Shown: positions 6,860 through 14,298, numbered from the stretch's first letter. The stretch is 18,748 nt of DNA from an uncultured Collinsella sp. (GCA_900549185.1 URNM01000021.1:1-18748); one strand, 5' to 3'. Translations and numbers: made by a program. The notes: generated from the sequence alone by a model not told the origin.

Positions 6860-8776
6860 ATGGAAGAGGCCTATCGTCAAGCACGCAAGCGCGGCGAGCA
6901 AGGACGTCGACGCGCCATTAGCCAAAGCGAGCATCCATACCTTACGGACCTCGATAGCTTGGTTGCTCAGCTCCCCTTAGGTCAGCGAGAGAATGTCGGC
7001 CTGCGGGATATTCCGCTCGAAATGGTCGTCGGCACGGTCACCAAGGGCCGTCAGTCCGCCTTTTCGTGTAACTTTATGCCCCTGCTTCCGTTTAGCACCG
7101 AGTTCGCCCGCAAGTGGTCCAACCTCTACGACATCCAGGTAACCGAGGGCTATCGCGACCCCGTCATCGTCACCGAGTTCATGCATCGGTTCTATGTCCA
7201 GGAAGGCAACAAACGCGTTAGTGTCCTTAAATTCCTAGACGCCCCGACGGTTTCGGCCAAGGTCACCCGTCTCTACCCCGGCACATGGGATTCCGTCGAA
7301 AGCCGCCTGTACGGCGAGTTCTGCGCGTTTTGGCGCGTCTGCCCCCTATACGAGATCGAGTTCTCGCGTGAGGGAAGCTACGAAACGCTCGCCAAGATGC
7401 TCGGTCAGAACCTTATCGAAAAATGGCCGCAGAAAAAGGTCGACTACCTGCGCCACACCTTCCTGCTCTTTAAGCGCGCCTACCTTCGCGCAGGCGGCGA
7501 CCACCTGGACATTACGCCTGCCGACGCCATGCTCGTGTACCTCAATGTGTACAACCAGGACCGCCTGCTGGATACGCCGACGGATATCGTCGTAAACCGC
7601 CTGTGCAAGATTTGGCGCGAGCTGGTCATTGCCGGCAAAAATGACGAGGACAAGGTCGATCTTGTCGAAGCACCGAGCGTCGACGAGGAAGAAACGCCCG
7701 CCAAGTCCACCTCTGGCGTGCTCAACTTCTTTATGGGCAAGACTGTCTATTCGGCGGCCAACCCCCTGCGTATCGCCTTTATCCATGAGTTCCCCTGTGC
7801 GACGTCGAGCTGGGACAGCCTGCACGACCAAGGGCGCCAGTATCTCGATGAGCACTTTAACGGTATCGTGCGCACCGAGGCGTTCGAGGACTGTCACGAT
7901 CCGGACGTGTTCTACGCCGCCGTGGAAACGGCTGTCAAACATGGAGACAACGTCATCTTCTCGACCTCGCACCGCCTGATGGAATACACGCTCAGAGCTG
8001 CCGTTGAGTATCCCCAGGTTCGGTTCCTTAACTGCTCTATCGGCCTTCCCCACCAAAGCGTCCGTTCGTACTTTGGCAAGATGTACGAGGCCAAGTTCCT
8101 CCTGGGCGCCCTTGCCGCCAGCATGGCGGACAACCACCGCATCGGTTACCACGCGTCGGTCTTCGCCTCGGGCGCACTCAGCGAGATCAACGCCTTTGCG
8201 ATTGGCGCCTCGCTGCTCGACCCCCGTGCGCAAATTATCCTGACCTGGGGCGATGTGCCCGCCGGAGGCCTTGCCGAGGCCATGTGCCGCGAAGGCGTGA
8301 GCGTCATGACCGGCGCTGACATGTCAAAGTCGCTCGAAGACCCAACGGCCTACGGGCTTCACCGCTTGGTCGACGGCAAAGTCACCGGCATCGCCATGCC
8401 CGTATGGAACTGGGGCCGTTACTACGAGCTCATCGTTCGCAGCCTTCTGCACGGCACGTGGGACGAGACCAGCGACGAAAACCAAGTGCGCGCCGTCAAC
8501 TACTGGTACGGCATGAGCTCCGGCGTTATCGACATCCGTTACGCTCCGGGCCTTCCCTACCAGACGCGCAAACTCGTGCAGTTGCTCCGCAACGGCATTG
8601 TCGAGGGATCCATCAACCCCTTTGGCGGCGAGCTCCACAGCCAGAACGGCGTGGTACAGATCGAAGGCTTCCCTCCACTGCCGAGCACGCAGATTGTCGA
8701 GATGAATTGGCTGGCAGACAACGTGGTAGGCACCATTCCGCAGCTCGACGATGAGCCGAAAGTCCCTGCCCTATGA
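6860..8776 (+). CDS. Cytosolic two-domain protein: ParB-like N-terminal region plus BMP/PnrA-like ligand-binding domain
   Basis: This 638-residue protein has no signal peptide, lipobox or membrane segment. The N-terminus is basic. About residues 45-140 resemble a ParB/Srx-like fold: DIPLEMVVGTVTKGRQ, DPVIVTEFMHRFYVQ, then EGNKRVSVLKFLDA (Gly116-Asn117-Lys118-Arg119), matching the usual D-G-N-x-R turn. A mostly helical middle (150-290) follows. From Leu303 the protein resembles the BMP/Med/PnrA family of nucleoside-binding receptors: LRIAFIHEF, NVIFSTSHRLMEYTL, KMYEAKFLLGALAASMADNH and INAFAIGASLLDPRAQIILT. Such receptors are normally secreted lipoproteins, so a cytosolic copy suggests an intracellular sensor, perhaps of nucleosides. 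It is coupled to the next gene by ATGA. GGGAGC at 6848-6853 is the ribosome site. The function is not established, and the ParB-like call is by motif only. Confidence 0.75.
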   Translation: MEEAYRQARKRGEQGRRRAISQSEHPYLTDLDSLVAQLPLGQRENVGLRDIPLEMVVGTVTKGRQSAFSCNFMPLLPFSTEFARKWSNLYDIQVTEGYRDPVIVTEFMHRFYVQEGNKRVSVLKFLDAPTVSAKVTRLYPGTWDSVESRLYGEFCAFWRVCPLYEIEFSREGSYETLAKMLGQNLIEKWPQKKVDYLRHTFLLFKRAYLRAGGDHLDITPADAMLVYLNVYNQDRLLDTPTDIVVNRLCKIWRELVIAGKNDEDKVDLVEAPSVDEEETPAKSTSGVLNFFMGKTVYSAANPLRIAFIHEFPCATSSWDSLHDQGRQYLDEHFNGIVRTEAFEDCHDPDVFYAAVETAVKHGDNVIFSTSHRLMEYTLRAAVEYPQVRFLNCSIGLPHQSVRSYFGKMYEAKFLLGALAASMADNHRIGYHASVFASGALSEINAFAIGASLLDPRAQIILTWGDVPAGGLAEAMCREGVSVMTGADMSKSLEDPTAYGLHRLVDGKVTGIAMPVWNWGRYYELIVRSLLHGTWDETSDENQVRAVNYWYGMSSGVIDIRYAPGLPYQTRKLVQLLRNGIVEGSINPFGGELHSQNGVVQIEGFPPLPSTQIVEMNWLADNVVGTIPQLDDEPKVPAL

Positions 8777-9483
8777 AAATCCTTGCCATAGCCGATACCG
8801 AAGAACGATGCCTTTGGGAGTGCTTTCGCAAGGAACGCTTTGAGGGAGTCGACCTGATTTTGTCCGCCGGCGATCTGGACCCGGACTATCTTGAGTTTTT
8901 GGTTACGGTCATCAACAAACCGCTCATCTACGTGCGTGGCAATCACGACGACCGCTACGCACGTCATGCACCGGGTGGATGTATCTGCGTGGAAGACAGC
9001 GTGTACACGTACCGAGGAATTCGCATTGCGGGCCTTGGCGGGTCCATGCGTTATCGCGACGGCGCCAACATGTACACCGAACGCGAGATGTCCAAGCGCA
9101 TGCGTAAGCTGTCGCGTAAGGTTAGAATGGTCGGCGGGTGCGACATTCTGCTTACCCATGCGCCCGCCGCCGGTATGGGTGATCTGAACGATCTGCCGCA
9201 TCGAGGGTTCGAGTGCTTTAACACAGCACTCGAATCCTGGAATCCCGACTACATGGTGCACGGGCATGTGCACCAAAGCTACGGTTACGATTTTCAGCGC
9301 GAGCGGCAGCATGTGTGTGGAACGACGATCATCAACGCCTGCGGCTATACGCAGTTTGAGCTCGACCAGACGCGCTACCCCATCCGTGGCTGGCAGGCAG
9401 CCTGGCTCAATTCGCAAACCATGCGCCGCGAGCTCAAACGCCACGATGCCATCGAGTCCTCAACAGCCAGAACACCCTGGTAA
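8773..9483 (+). CDS. Calcineurin-like metallophosphatase lacking the usual first-motif histidine
   Basis: This 236-residue cytosolic phosphoesterase shows LSAGDLD (about 30-36), VRGNHDDRY (about 54-62), LTHAPAAGMGD and VHGHVH, the motifs of a two-metal calcineurin-like site. In motif I, where YfcE/MJ0936-type enzymes have D-x-H, the sequence is IADTEE, so the metal-binding His is replaced by Glu. It may bind metal differently or use Glu as ligand. The substrate is unknown. The start codon lies in the stop of the BMP-domain gene (ATGA, 4-base overlap), so the two proteins are made together and probably act in one process. The gene ends in the palindrome at 9482. Confidence 0.85.
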   Translation: MKILAIADTEERCLWECFRKERFEGVDLILSAGDLDPDYLEFLVTVINKPLIYVRGNHDDRYARHAPGGCICVEDSVYTYRGIRIAGLGGSMRYRDGANMYTEREMSKRMRKLSRKVRMVGGCDILLTHAPAAGMGDLNDLPHRGFECFNTALESWNPDYMVHGHVHQSYGYDFQRERQHVCGTTIINACGYTQFELDQTRYPIRGWQAAWLNSQTMRRELKRHDAIESSTARTPW

Positions 9484-9522
9484 CCACCACAAAGGGGACA
9501 CTGTCCCCTTTGTGGTGGTTTT
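9482..9522 (+). repeat. Perfect 19-bp palindrome over the stop codon (family member 3), strong terminator
   Basis: AACCACCACAAAGGGGACA (9482-9500) and its exact reverse complement (9502-9520) flank a single C, followed by TT. It starts within the TAA of the phosphatase gene and ends in TTTT. It is the most perfect copy of the family also found at 3686 and 6766. Confidence 0.85.
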
Positions 9523-9533
9523 GACGCGATAGT

Positions 9534-9572
9534 AAGAAACCCGGTCCTGCACAAGGCAGAACCGGGTTTCTT
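9534..9572. terminator. Bidirectional terminator between the phosphatase and rplA genes
   Basis: AAGAAACCCGGT-C-CTGC (9534-9550) pairs with GCAG-A-ACCGGGTTTCTT (9556-9572), with one C-A mismatch and a 5-base loop. T-rich ends are present in both directions. It ends the minus-strand ribosomal-protein operon, whose rplA stop codon is at 9609, and backs up the plus-strand palindrome. Confidence 0.88.
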
Positions 9573-9608
9573 TAGCAATGCTTGCTTTGCTCAGGCAGTA
9601 ACTAGCAG

Positions 9609-10316
9609 TTACTCAGCCAGGAAGTCACGCTGGACAGCGGGATCGACCTTGACGCCAGGGCCCATGGTGGAAGACACGGAGATGGACTTGACATACTTGC
9701 CCTTAGCAGAAGAGGGCTTGACGCGCAGGATCTCGGTGTACAGGGCAGCGTAGTTCTCGACGAGCTGCTGCTCAGAGAAGGACTTCTTGCCCAGGGGCAC
9801 GTGGCAGATGCCGTAGCGGTCGGCGCGGTACTCAACGCGGCCAGCCTTGAGCTCGGAGACCATCTTGGCGACATCCATGGTCACGGTGCCGAGCTTGGGG
9901 TTCGGCATGAGGCCACGGGGACCAAGGATCTTACCGATGCGGCCAACCTTGGCCATCATGTTCGGCGTAGCGATAGCGGCGTCGAAGTTGATCTCGCCCT
10001 TCTGGATCTGGGCGACGAGCTCGTCGGAACCGATGATGTCGGCGCCGGCAGCCTCAGCCTCGCGGGCCTTCTCGCCCTCGGCGAAGACGGCAACACGAAC
10101 GGTCTTGCCGGTGCCGTGGGGCAGGGAGATGGAACCACGGATGTTCTGGTCAGCCTTACGAGTATCGATGCCCAGACGGAAGTGGGCCTCGACGGTCTCG
10201 TCGAACTTGGCGGTGTCGAGCTCCTTGAGGAGCTTGGCAGCCTGAAGGGGGGTGTAGAGCGTGGCGCGGTCGATCTTCTCGGCAGCGGCGTTATAGCTCT
10301 TACCATGCTTAGCCAT
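9609..10316 (-). CDS. rplA: 50S ribosomal protein L1
   Basis: This 235-residue protein forms the mobile L1 stalk of the large ribosomal subunit and in many bacteria represses its own mRNA. The signature [19 protein letters not shown] at 125-143 and the [20 protein letters not shown] segment (61-80) are clear, and the length is standard. An ATG at 10322 also exists. The start at 10316 (MAKHGKSY) is chosen because AGGAGG at 10325-10330 is 8 bases before it but only 2 before the other. It is the last gene of the secE-nusG-rplK-rplA unit, with no rplJ or rplL after it. Confidence 0.98.
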   Translation of the reverse strand: MAKHGKSYNAAAEKIDRATLYTPLQAAKLLKELDTAKFDETVEAHFRLGIDTRKADQNIRGSISLPHGTGKTVRVAVFAEGEKAREAEAAGADIIGSDELVAQIQKGEINFDAAIATPNMMAKVGRIGKILGPRGLMPNPKLGTVTMDVAKMVSELKAGRVEYRADRYGICHVPLGKKSFSEQQLVENYAALYTEILRVKPSSAKGKYVKSISVSSTMGPGVKVDPAVQRDFLAE

Positions 10317-10366
10317 GTGCATTACCTCCTGTGGTTAAACGGGCGTGAGCCCTCCCACATCGTATC

Positions 10367-10415
10367 GTGTGCCCTATTGCACACATATAACGGGCGCCCC
10401 GGTCGGAGCACCCGT
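10367..10415 (-). promoter_or_regulatory. Two stem-loops in the rplK-rplA gap, possible L1 feedback site or attenuator
   Basis: On the minus strand the transcript first meets an 11-bp stem with two G-U pairs (arms 10405-10415 and 10390-10400, 4-base loop). A second, perfect 6-bp stem follows (GTGTGC/GCACAC, 10367-10384). They fill the unusually long 117-base gap before rplA. L1 is known to bind structured leader RNA in L11-L1 operons, so this is a reasonable place for such a site. I cannot match the L1 consensus by eye. Confidence 0.35.
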
Positions 10416-10433
10416 CATTACCTAAAGAAATCG

Positions 10434-10862
10434 CTACTCAGCGATGGTGACGCCCATGGAACGGGCGGTACCGGCGATGATCTTCTTGGCGGCGTCAATG
10501 TCGTTGGCATTGAGGTCCGGCATCTTGATCTCGGCGATCTTGGTAAGCTGCTCCTGGGAGAGCTGACCAACCTTGTCAGCCTGGGGCTTAGCGGAACCAG
10601 ACTTGAGGTTCAGCTCCTTCTTGATGAGGTGAGCCGCCGGCGGGGTCTTGGTGATGAAGGAGAAGGACTTATCCTCGTAGACAGAGATCTCAACGGGGAT
10701 GATGTCGCCCTTCTTGTCCTGCGTCTCGGCGTTAAAGGCCTGGCAGAACTGCATGATGTTCACGCCAGCAGCGCCCAGGGCGGGGCCGACGGGAGGAGCG
10801 GGGTTAGCTGCACCAGCAGGAATCTGGAGCTTAATGACGTTGGCAACCTTCTTCTCAGCCAT
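10434..10862 (-). CDS. rplK: 50S ribosomal protein L11
   Basis: This 142-residue protein of the GTPase-associated centre binds 23S rRNA and works with elongation factors. The Pro/Gly-rich N-terminal domain ([20 protein letters not shown], about 15-34) and the C-terminal RNA-binding part ending in [14 protein letters not shown] are typical. ATG 10868 lies two codons upstream, but AAAGGA ends directly against it and is 6 bases from 10862, so MAEKKV is the likely start. It lies 120 bases after nusG, enough for a leader. Confidence 0.98.
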   Translation of the reverse strand: MAEKKVANVIKLQIPAGAANPAPPVGPALGAAGVNIMQFCQAFNAETQDKKGDIIPVEISVYEDKSFSFITKTPPAAHLIKKELNLKSGSAKPQADKVGQLSQEQLTKIAEIKMPDLNANDIDAAKKIIAGTARSMGVTIAE

Positions 10863-10982
10863 GGTCATTCCTTTCGAATCACGAGTGTGAAGTACTTGCT
10901 ATATCGTAAGCACGCACGTGTTAGAAGCACTCCTGAGATGAGCAGTCACAGAAGAAGCACGCTCGCGCGAACGGACGAAAAC

Positions 10983-11519
10983 TTAAGCGATGACAGCGAC
11001 CTGGTTAAAGTCGAGCTCGACCGGCGTCTCGCGGCCAAAGATCATCAGCGTGACCTTGAGCTTGCCAGCCTCGGTGTTAACCTCGGAGACCTTGCCATCA
11101 AAGTCGGTAAGCGGGCCATCGGTGACGCGGACGGACGTGCCGACCTCAATATCAACCGAAGTGCGCTTGGGCGAATCGCCCTTACCGGGACGACGAGTCA
11201 TCTTGTTGTACTCGTCGCGGGAAAGCGGAGCGGGCTTGCCGTTGCCGCCCAGGAAACCGGTGACGCCAGGCGTGTTACGAACGCACGTCCAAGCATCATC
11301 ATCCATCTCCATGCGGACAAGGACATAACCCGGGAAAATCTTGGAATCCTTGGTCTCACGCTTGCCACCCTCTTTAATCTCGGTGACACGCTCCATAGGA
11401 ATCTCGATATCAAAGATACGGTCCTGCATGCCCATAGTCTCGATGCGATGCTCGAGATCGCACTTAACACGGTTCTCGTATCCAGAGTAAGTGTGAACGA
11501 CGTACCAACGCTTAGACAT
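10983..11519 (-). CDS. nusG: Transcription termination/antitermination factor NusG
   Basis: This 178-residue protein binds RNA polymerase and links it to Rho or to the ribosome. The NGN domain occupies about 1-110 with [12 protein letters not shown] (5-16), FPGYVLVRM (62-70) and [12 protein letters not shown] (80-91). The KOW domain runs from about 126 to the end ([20 protein letters not shown]). The length matches the simple bacterial form without inserted domains. The gene starts 3 bases after the secE stop, with the Shine-Dalgarno GAGGGG inside the end of secE, so translation is coupled. Confidence 0.98.
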   Translation of the reverse strand: MSKRWYVVHTYSGYENRVKCDLEHRIETMGMQDRIFDIEIPMERVTEIKEGGKRETKDSKIFPGYVLVRMEMDDDAWTCVRNTPGVTGFLGGNGKPAPLSRDEYNKMTRRPGKGDSPKRTSVDIEVGTSVRVTDGPLTDFDGKVSEVNTEAGKLKVTLMIFGRETPVELDFNQVAVIA

Positions 11520-11522
11520 GGT

Positions 11523-11861
11523 TTAGCCCCTCAATCCAGAGAACAGAGCAAGAGCCTCGCCAAAGCCAGCATCGAGCAGAGCGATGACGACGCCGACGAC
11601 GACCAGAGAAGCGCAAACGACGACCGAGTAGTTCACGAGTTCCTTCTTATCGGGCCACGTGACACGCTTCATCTCGGACTTGACCGAAGCGAAATACTTC
11701 TTGGTGCGGGCGAAGAAACCAGGCTTCTCGTTCTTCTTGGACTTCGCAGCCTTCTCGTTCTTCTTGGCAACGGCCTTCTTGGCCTCAACCTTGGAGTTGG
11801 CGGCAGCTTTGTTGGCAGGTGCCGGCTGCTGAGCCTTCTTCTTGTTCTTCTTGTTGGCCAT
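11523..11861 (-). CDS. secE: Preprotein translocase subunit SecE
   Basis: This 112-residue protein stabilises SecY in the protein-export channel. The conserved amphipathic region VTWPDKKELVNYSVV (67-81) is followed by one membrane helix (about 79-97). The first 50 residues are a Lys/Ala-rich, low-complexity extension, longer than in minimal SecE proteins and common in high-GC Gram-positives. AGGTAACCCAAATG gives a reasonable ribosome site. It lies between tRNA-Trp and nusG, its usual place. Confidence 0.96.
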   Translation of the reverse strand: MANKKNKKKAQQPAPANKAAANSKVEAKKAVAKKNEKAAKSKKNEKPGFFARTKKYFASVKSEMKRVTWPDKKELVNYSVVVCASLVVVGVVIALLDAGFGEALALFSGLRG

Positions 11862-11937
11862 TTGGGTTACCTCCGCGCAATGCGCTTATACATGAGTAAA
11901 CCGTAAGCCCCCAAGTGGGAGCTTACGGAATAATGAC

Positions 11938-12013
11938 TGGCACGCCAGGAAGGACTCGAACCCTCAACACTCGGTTTTGGAGACCGATGCTCTACCAATT
12001 GAACTACTGGCGT
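11938..12013 (-). tRNA. tRNA-Trp (CCA anticodon)
   Basis: Read on the minus strand, the 7-bp acceptor stem ACGCCAG/CTGGCGT is perfect. The anticodon loop is CTCCAAA between TCGGT and ACCGA, and the T-loop contains GGTTCGAGTCC. The discriminator G and the CCA end are encoded. A tRNA-Trp gene between rpmG and secE is a widely conserved arrangement. Confidence 0.98.
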
Positions 12014-12026
12014 ATGTGACTAGAGA

Positions 12027-12176
12027 CTAGCGAGTCTCTTTGTGCAGCGTGTGGTGACGGCACCAGGGGCAATACTTCTTGATCTCCATACGATCAGGCA
12101 TGGTCGACTTGTTCTTGGTGGTCGTATAGTTGCGGCGCTTGCACTCAGTGCACGCAAGAGTAACTAGAGTACGCAT
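12027..12176 (-). CDS. rpmG: 50S ribosomal protein L33, zinc-binding form
   Basis: This 49-residue protein reads [17 protein letters not shown] at its start and ends [16 protein letters not shown]. Two CxxC pairs (Cys9/Cys12 and Cys36/Cys39) make it the zinc-ribbon C+ form. TACCATGCAT-type alternatives are absent, and the ATG at 12174-12176 is preceded by AAAGG about 10 bases upstream. A small hairpin overlaps the stop codon (AGAGACT/AGTCTCT, 12022-12039) and may mark processing before tRNA-Trp. It is the first gene of the rpmG-trnW-secE-nusG-rplK-rplA unit. Confidence 0.97.
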   Translation of the reverse strand: MRTLVTLACTECKRRNYTTTKNKSTMPDRMEIKKYCPWCRHHTLHKETR

Positions 12177-12221
12177 GTATCCTGAACCTTTCATTTCCGC
12201 CCCGTACGGGCACGTGTTGTT

Positions 12222-12261
12222 ACTTTATCAGCTCCACGTAAGTGCTGTCAATGAAAACCTC
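12222..12261 (-). promoter_or_regulatory. Predicted promoter of the rpmG-secE-nusG-rplKA unit
   Basis: On the minus strand, TTGACA (12251-12246) and TAAAGT (12227-12222) are 18 bp apart. The -35 is embedded in GAGGTTTTCATTGACAGC (12261-12244), which recurs with one change before the tRNA-tuf unit at 14075-14092. About 45 bases of leader precede rpmG. Confidence 0.6.
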
Positions 12262-12393
12262 GAGTCAATTGGTTCTCGGTGGATCCATTCATATTTGGAA
12301 CACATCAATGAAACCATCGAGAGCTAATCGACGGTGCATCCAGGACCATTATCGATCCTCTCGACACCAGCAACGGCTCAATATCCATTGCAG

Positions 12394-12428
12394 AAAAGAA
12401 CCCGGCACCCATATAAGTGCCGGGTTCT
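12394..12428 (-). terminator. Rho-independent terminator of tuf
   Basis: AGAACCCGGCAC (12428-12417 on the minus strand) and GTGCCGGGTTCT (12408-12397) form a perfect 12-bp stem with an 8-base loop, followed by TTT on the minus strand. It lies 28 bases after the tuf stop codon and separates tuf from the rpmG unit. Confidence 0.9.
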
Positions 12429-12455
12429 CTAAGTCAGCTATATCAAAGAGCTAAT

Positions 12456-13646
12456 TTACTCAATGATCGTGGAGACGATGCCCGAACCGACGGTGTGGCC
12501 ACCCTCGCGGATAGCGAAGCGCAGGCCCTCCTCCATGGCGATCGGGTGGATGAGGTCGCCCTCGATGGTGATGTGGTCACCAGGCATAGCCATCTCGGTG
12601 CCCTCGGGGAGCTTGACCGTACCGGTAACGTCGGTGGTACGGAAGTAGAACTGAGGACGATAACCATCGAAGAACGGGGTGTGACGGCCGCCCTCCTCCT
12701 TGGTCAGAACGTAGATCTCGCCGGTGAACTTGGTGTGCGGGGTAACCGAACCGGGCTTGCAGAGAACCTGGCCGCGCTCGATGTCCTCACGCTTGATGCC
12801 GCGGAGCAGCAGACCGACGTTGTCGCCAGCCTCGCAGAAGTCCATGGACTTACGGAACATCTCGATACCGGTAACGACGGTGTTCTGGGTATCCTTGATG
12901 CCGACGATCTCGACGGGCTCGTTGAGCTTGAGCTCACCGCGCTCGACACGGCCAGTAGCAACGGTACCACGGCCGGAGATGGTCATAACGTCCTCAACGG
13001 CCATCAGGAACGGGAGGTCGTTGTTACGAGCAGGCGTCGGGATGTACTCGTCGACGGCCTTCATGAGCTCGCGAATGGCGTCCATCCACTTGGCGTCGCC
13101 CTCGAGAGCGCCCAGAGCGGAGCCACGGATGACGGGGATGTCGTCGCCGGGGAAATCGTACTCGGAGAGGAGCTCACGGGTCTCCATCTCGACGAGGTCG
13201 ATGAGCTCGTCATCGTCGACCATGTCGCACTTGTTCAGGAAGACGACGATGTAGGGAACGCCGACCTGACGGGCGAGCAAGATGTGCTCGCGGGTCTGAG
13301 CCATGGGGCCGTCGGTAGCAGCGATGACCAGGATAGCGCCGTCCATCTGAGCAGCGCCGGAGATCATGTTCTTGACGTAGTCAGCGTGGCCCGGGCAGTC
13401 AACGTGAGCGTAGTGACGGGCAGCGGTCTCGTACTCAACGTGGGAGACGGAAATCGTAATGCCGCGCTCGCGCTCCTCGGGAGCCTTGTCGATGTTCTCG
13501 AACGCAGTGAAGTCAGCCTTGCAGCCCTCGGTCTCGGAGAGAACCTTGGTGATGGCAGCGGTCAGCGTGGTCTTGCCGTGGTCGACGTGACCAATGGTGC
13601 CGATGTTAACATGCGGCTTAGTGCGCTCAAACTTCTCTTTGGCCAT
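12456..13646 (-). CDS. tuf: Translation elongation factor Tu
   Basis: This 396-residue GTPase delivers aminoacyl-tRNA to the ribosome. Visible motifs are P-loop GHVDHGKT (19-26), the switch I RGITI segment, DCPGH (about 81-85) and NKCD (about 136-139), followed by complete beta-barrel domains II and III ending in [15 protein letters not shown]. Codon use is strongly biased, as expected for a highly expressed gene. AGGAGGG is 6-7 bases before the ATG. Three tRNA genes lie directly upstream on the same strand, as in the tRNA-tufB operons of other bacteria. The other neighbours usual in str operons (rpsL, rpsG, fusA) are not here, so this is a tufB-like location. Confidence 0.99.
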   Translation of the reverse strand: MAKEKFERTKPHVNIGTIGHVDHGKTTLTAAITKVLSETEGCKADFTAFENIDKAPEERERGITISVSHVEYETAARHYAHVDCPGHADYVKNMISGAAQMDGAILVIAATDGPMAQTREHILLARQVGVPYIVVFLNKCDMVDDDELIDLVEMETRELLSEYDFPGDDIPVIRGSALGALEGDAKWMDAIRELMKAVDEYIPTPARNNDLPFLMAVEDVMTISGRGTVATGRVERGELKLNEPVEIVGIKDTQNTVVTGIEMFRKSMDFCEAGDNVGLLLRGIKREDIERGQVLCKPGSVTPHTKFTGEIYVLTKEEGGRHTPFFDGYRPQFYFRTTDVTGTVKLPEGTEMAMPGDHITIEGDLIHPIAMEEGLRFAIREGGHTVGSGIVSTIIE

Positions 13647-13700
13647 AAAGCCCTCCTCTTAACAGGTCGTCCCCGGACGGGACTTTGCCTTTATACCATA

Positions 13701-13731
13701 GTGGCCTCTCAACATACTATTGAGAAGCCAC
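13701..13731 (-). other. Stem-loop between tRNA-Met and tuf
   Basis: GTGGCTTCTCAA and TTGAGAGGCCAC (minus strand) pair over 12 positions with one G-U, around a 7-base loop. No T-run follows on the minus strand, so it is more likely a processing or partial attenuation structure between the tRNAs and tuf than a full terminator. TATAAA-like sequence beyond it (about 13689-13694) lacks a good -35. Confidence 0.5.
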
Positions 13732-13742
13732 CGTGTTACCTA

Positions 13743-13819
13743 TGGTAGCGGTGACTGGATTCGAACCAGTGACGCCACGGGTATGAACCGTGTGCTCTAA
13801 CCAACTGAGCTACACCGCC
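13743..13819 (-). tRNA. tRNA-Met (CAT anticodon, elongator type)
   Basis: On the minus strand the acceptor stem is GGCGGTG/CACCGCT with a G-U first pair. The anticodon loop is TTCATAC between CACGG and CCGTG, and the T-arm contains GGTTCGAATCC. CCA is encoded. The start GGC, and not the CGCGGGG of initiators, indicates elongator Met. A CAT tRNA read by lysidine-modified Ile is less likely. Confidence 0.93.
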
Positions 13820-13822
13820 GGA

Positions 13823-13898
13823 TGGAGCCTGCAACCAGACTTGAACTGGTGACCTCTTCGTTACCAACGAAGTGCTCTACCGACTGAGCTATACAGGC
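13823..13898 (-). tRNA. tRNA-Thr (GGT anticodon)
   Basis: On the minus strand the acceptor is GCCTGTA/TGCAGGC (one G-U-type pair). The anticodon loop is TTGGTAA between CTTCG and CGAAG, and the T-loop is GTTCAAGTC. CCA is encoded. It is 3 bases from tRNA-Met. Confidence 0.97.
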
Positions 13899-13908
13899 AC
13901 TTGACGGG

Positions 13909-13990
13909 TGGGAGCTATAGGATTCGAACCTATGTAGGCGGAGCCAACGGGTTTACAGCCCGTCCCCATTAACCACTCGGGCAAACTCCC
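13909..13990 (-). tRNA. tRNA-Tyr (GTA anticodon)
   Basis: This is a class II tRNA with a long variable arm (about TGGCTCCGCCTA). The acceptor is GGGAGTT/AGCTCCC, the anticodon loop is CTGTAAA between ACGGG and CCCGT, and the T-loop is GGTTCGAATCC. After the discriminator A the genome reads CCC, so the CCA end must be added after transcription, unlike the other three tRNAs here. It is first in the tRNA-tuf transcript. Confidence 0.97.
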
Positions 13991-14052
13991 AATCGTTCAA
14001 GTATCCGCAGGTCCTTTGGTCTTTTGGACCGCCGCCCCCGCGAACGAAGAAG

Positions 14053-14092
14053 ATAATACGATGCCACCTTGGGGGCTGTCAACGAAAACCTC
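14053..14092 (-). promoter_or_regulatory. Strong predicted promoter of the tRNA-Tyr-Thr-Met-tuf unit
   Basis: On the minus strand, TTGACA (14082-14077) and TATTAT (14058-14053) are 18 bp apart, one base from the full sigma-70 consensus. The -35 lies in GAGGTTTTCGTTGACAGC (14092-14075), repeated at the rpmG promoter. The transcript would start about 55 bases before tRNA-Tyr. Confidence 0.8.
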
Positions 14093-14298
14093 TAGATACA
14101 CGGTGCCGGGCGTATCTATATAGCCGTGACCTGCGGTTTTATTGAGTTTGGATATGAAGGACAGTGGTTTTGGATACTGAGGTGACGTTTCCCAAGGTAA
14201 CACTTTGCTGTAGTGGAGTACACCTTCAGTATCGAACTTCGATACCAGCTTATTTGCACCTATATATAGGTCGAGATCGGGGCTTCCACGCCACGATC

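Noticed and set aside
9801..11906. A 701-residue open frame on the plus strand antisense to rplA, rplK, nusG and secE
   Set aside because: It is a shadow of four clear genes with strong codon bias on the minus strand; it has low-complexity composition and no ribosome site.
12317..12364. Inverted repeat TCGAGAG / CTCTCGA upstream of the rpmG promoter
   Set aside because: It has short arms with a 34-base interior, lies between the tuf terminator and the rpmG promoter so is probably untranscribed, and is too weak to call an operator.
12130..12454. Small plus-strand frames opposite rpmG and its leader
   Set aside because: They overlap rpmG, its promoter and the tuf terminator, and lack ribosome sites and recognisable content.
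12417..13748. A 443-residue open frame antisense to tuf
   Set aside because: It is fully explained as the mirror of the EF-Tu gene and is rich in V, D, L and G, as antisense frames of high-GC genes are.
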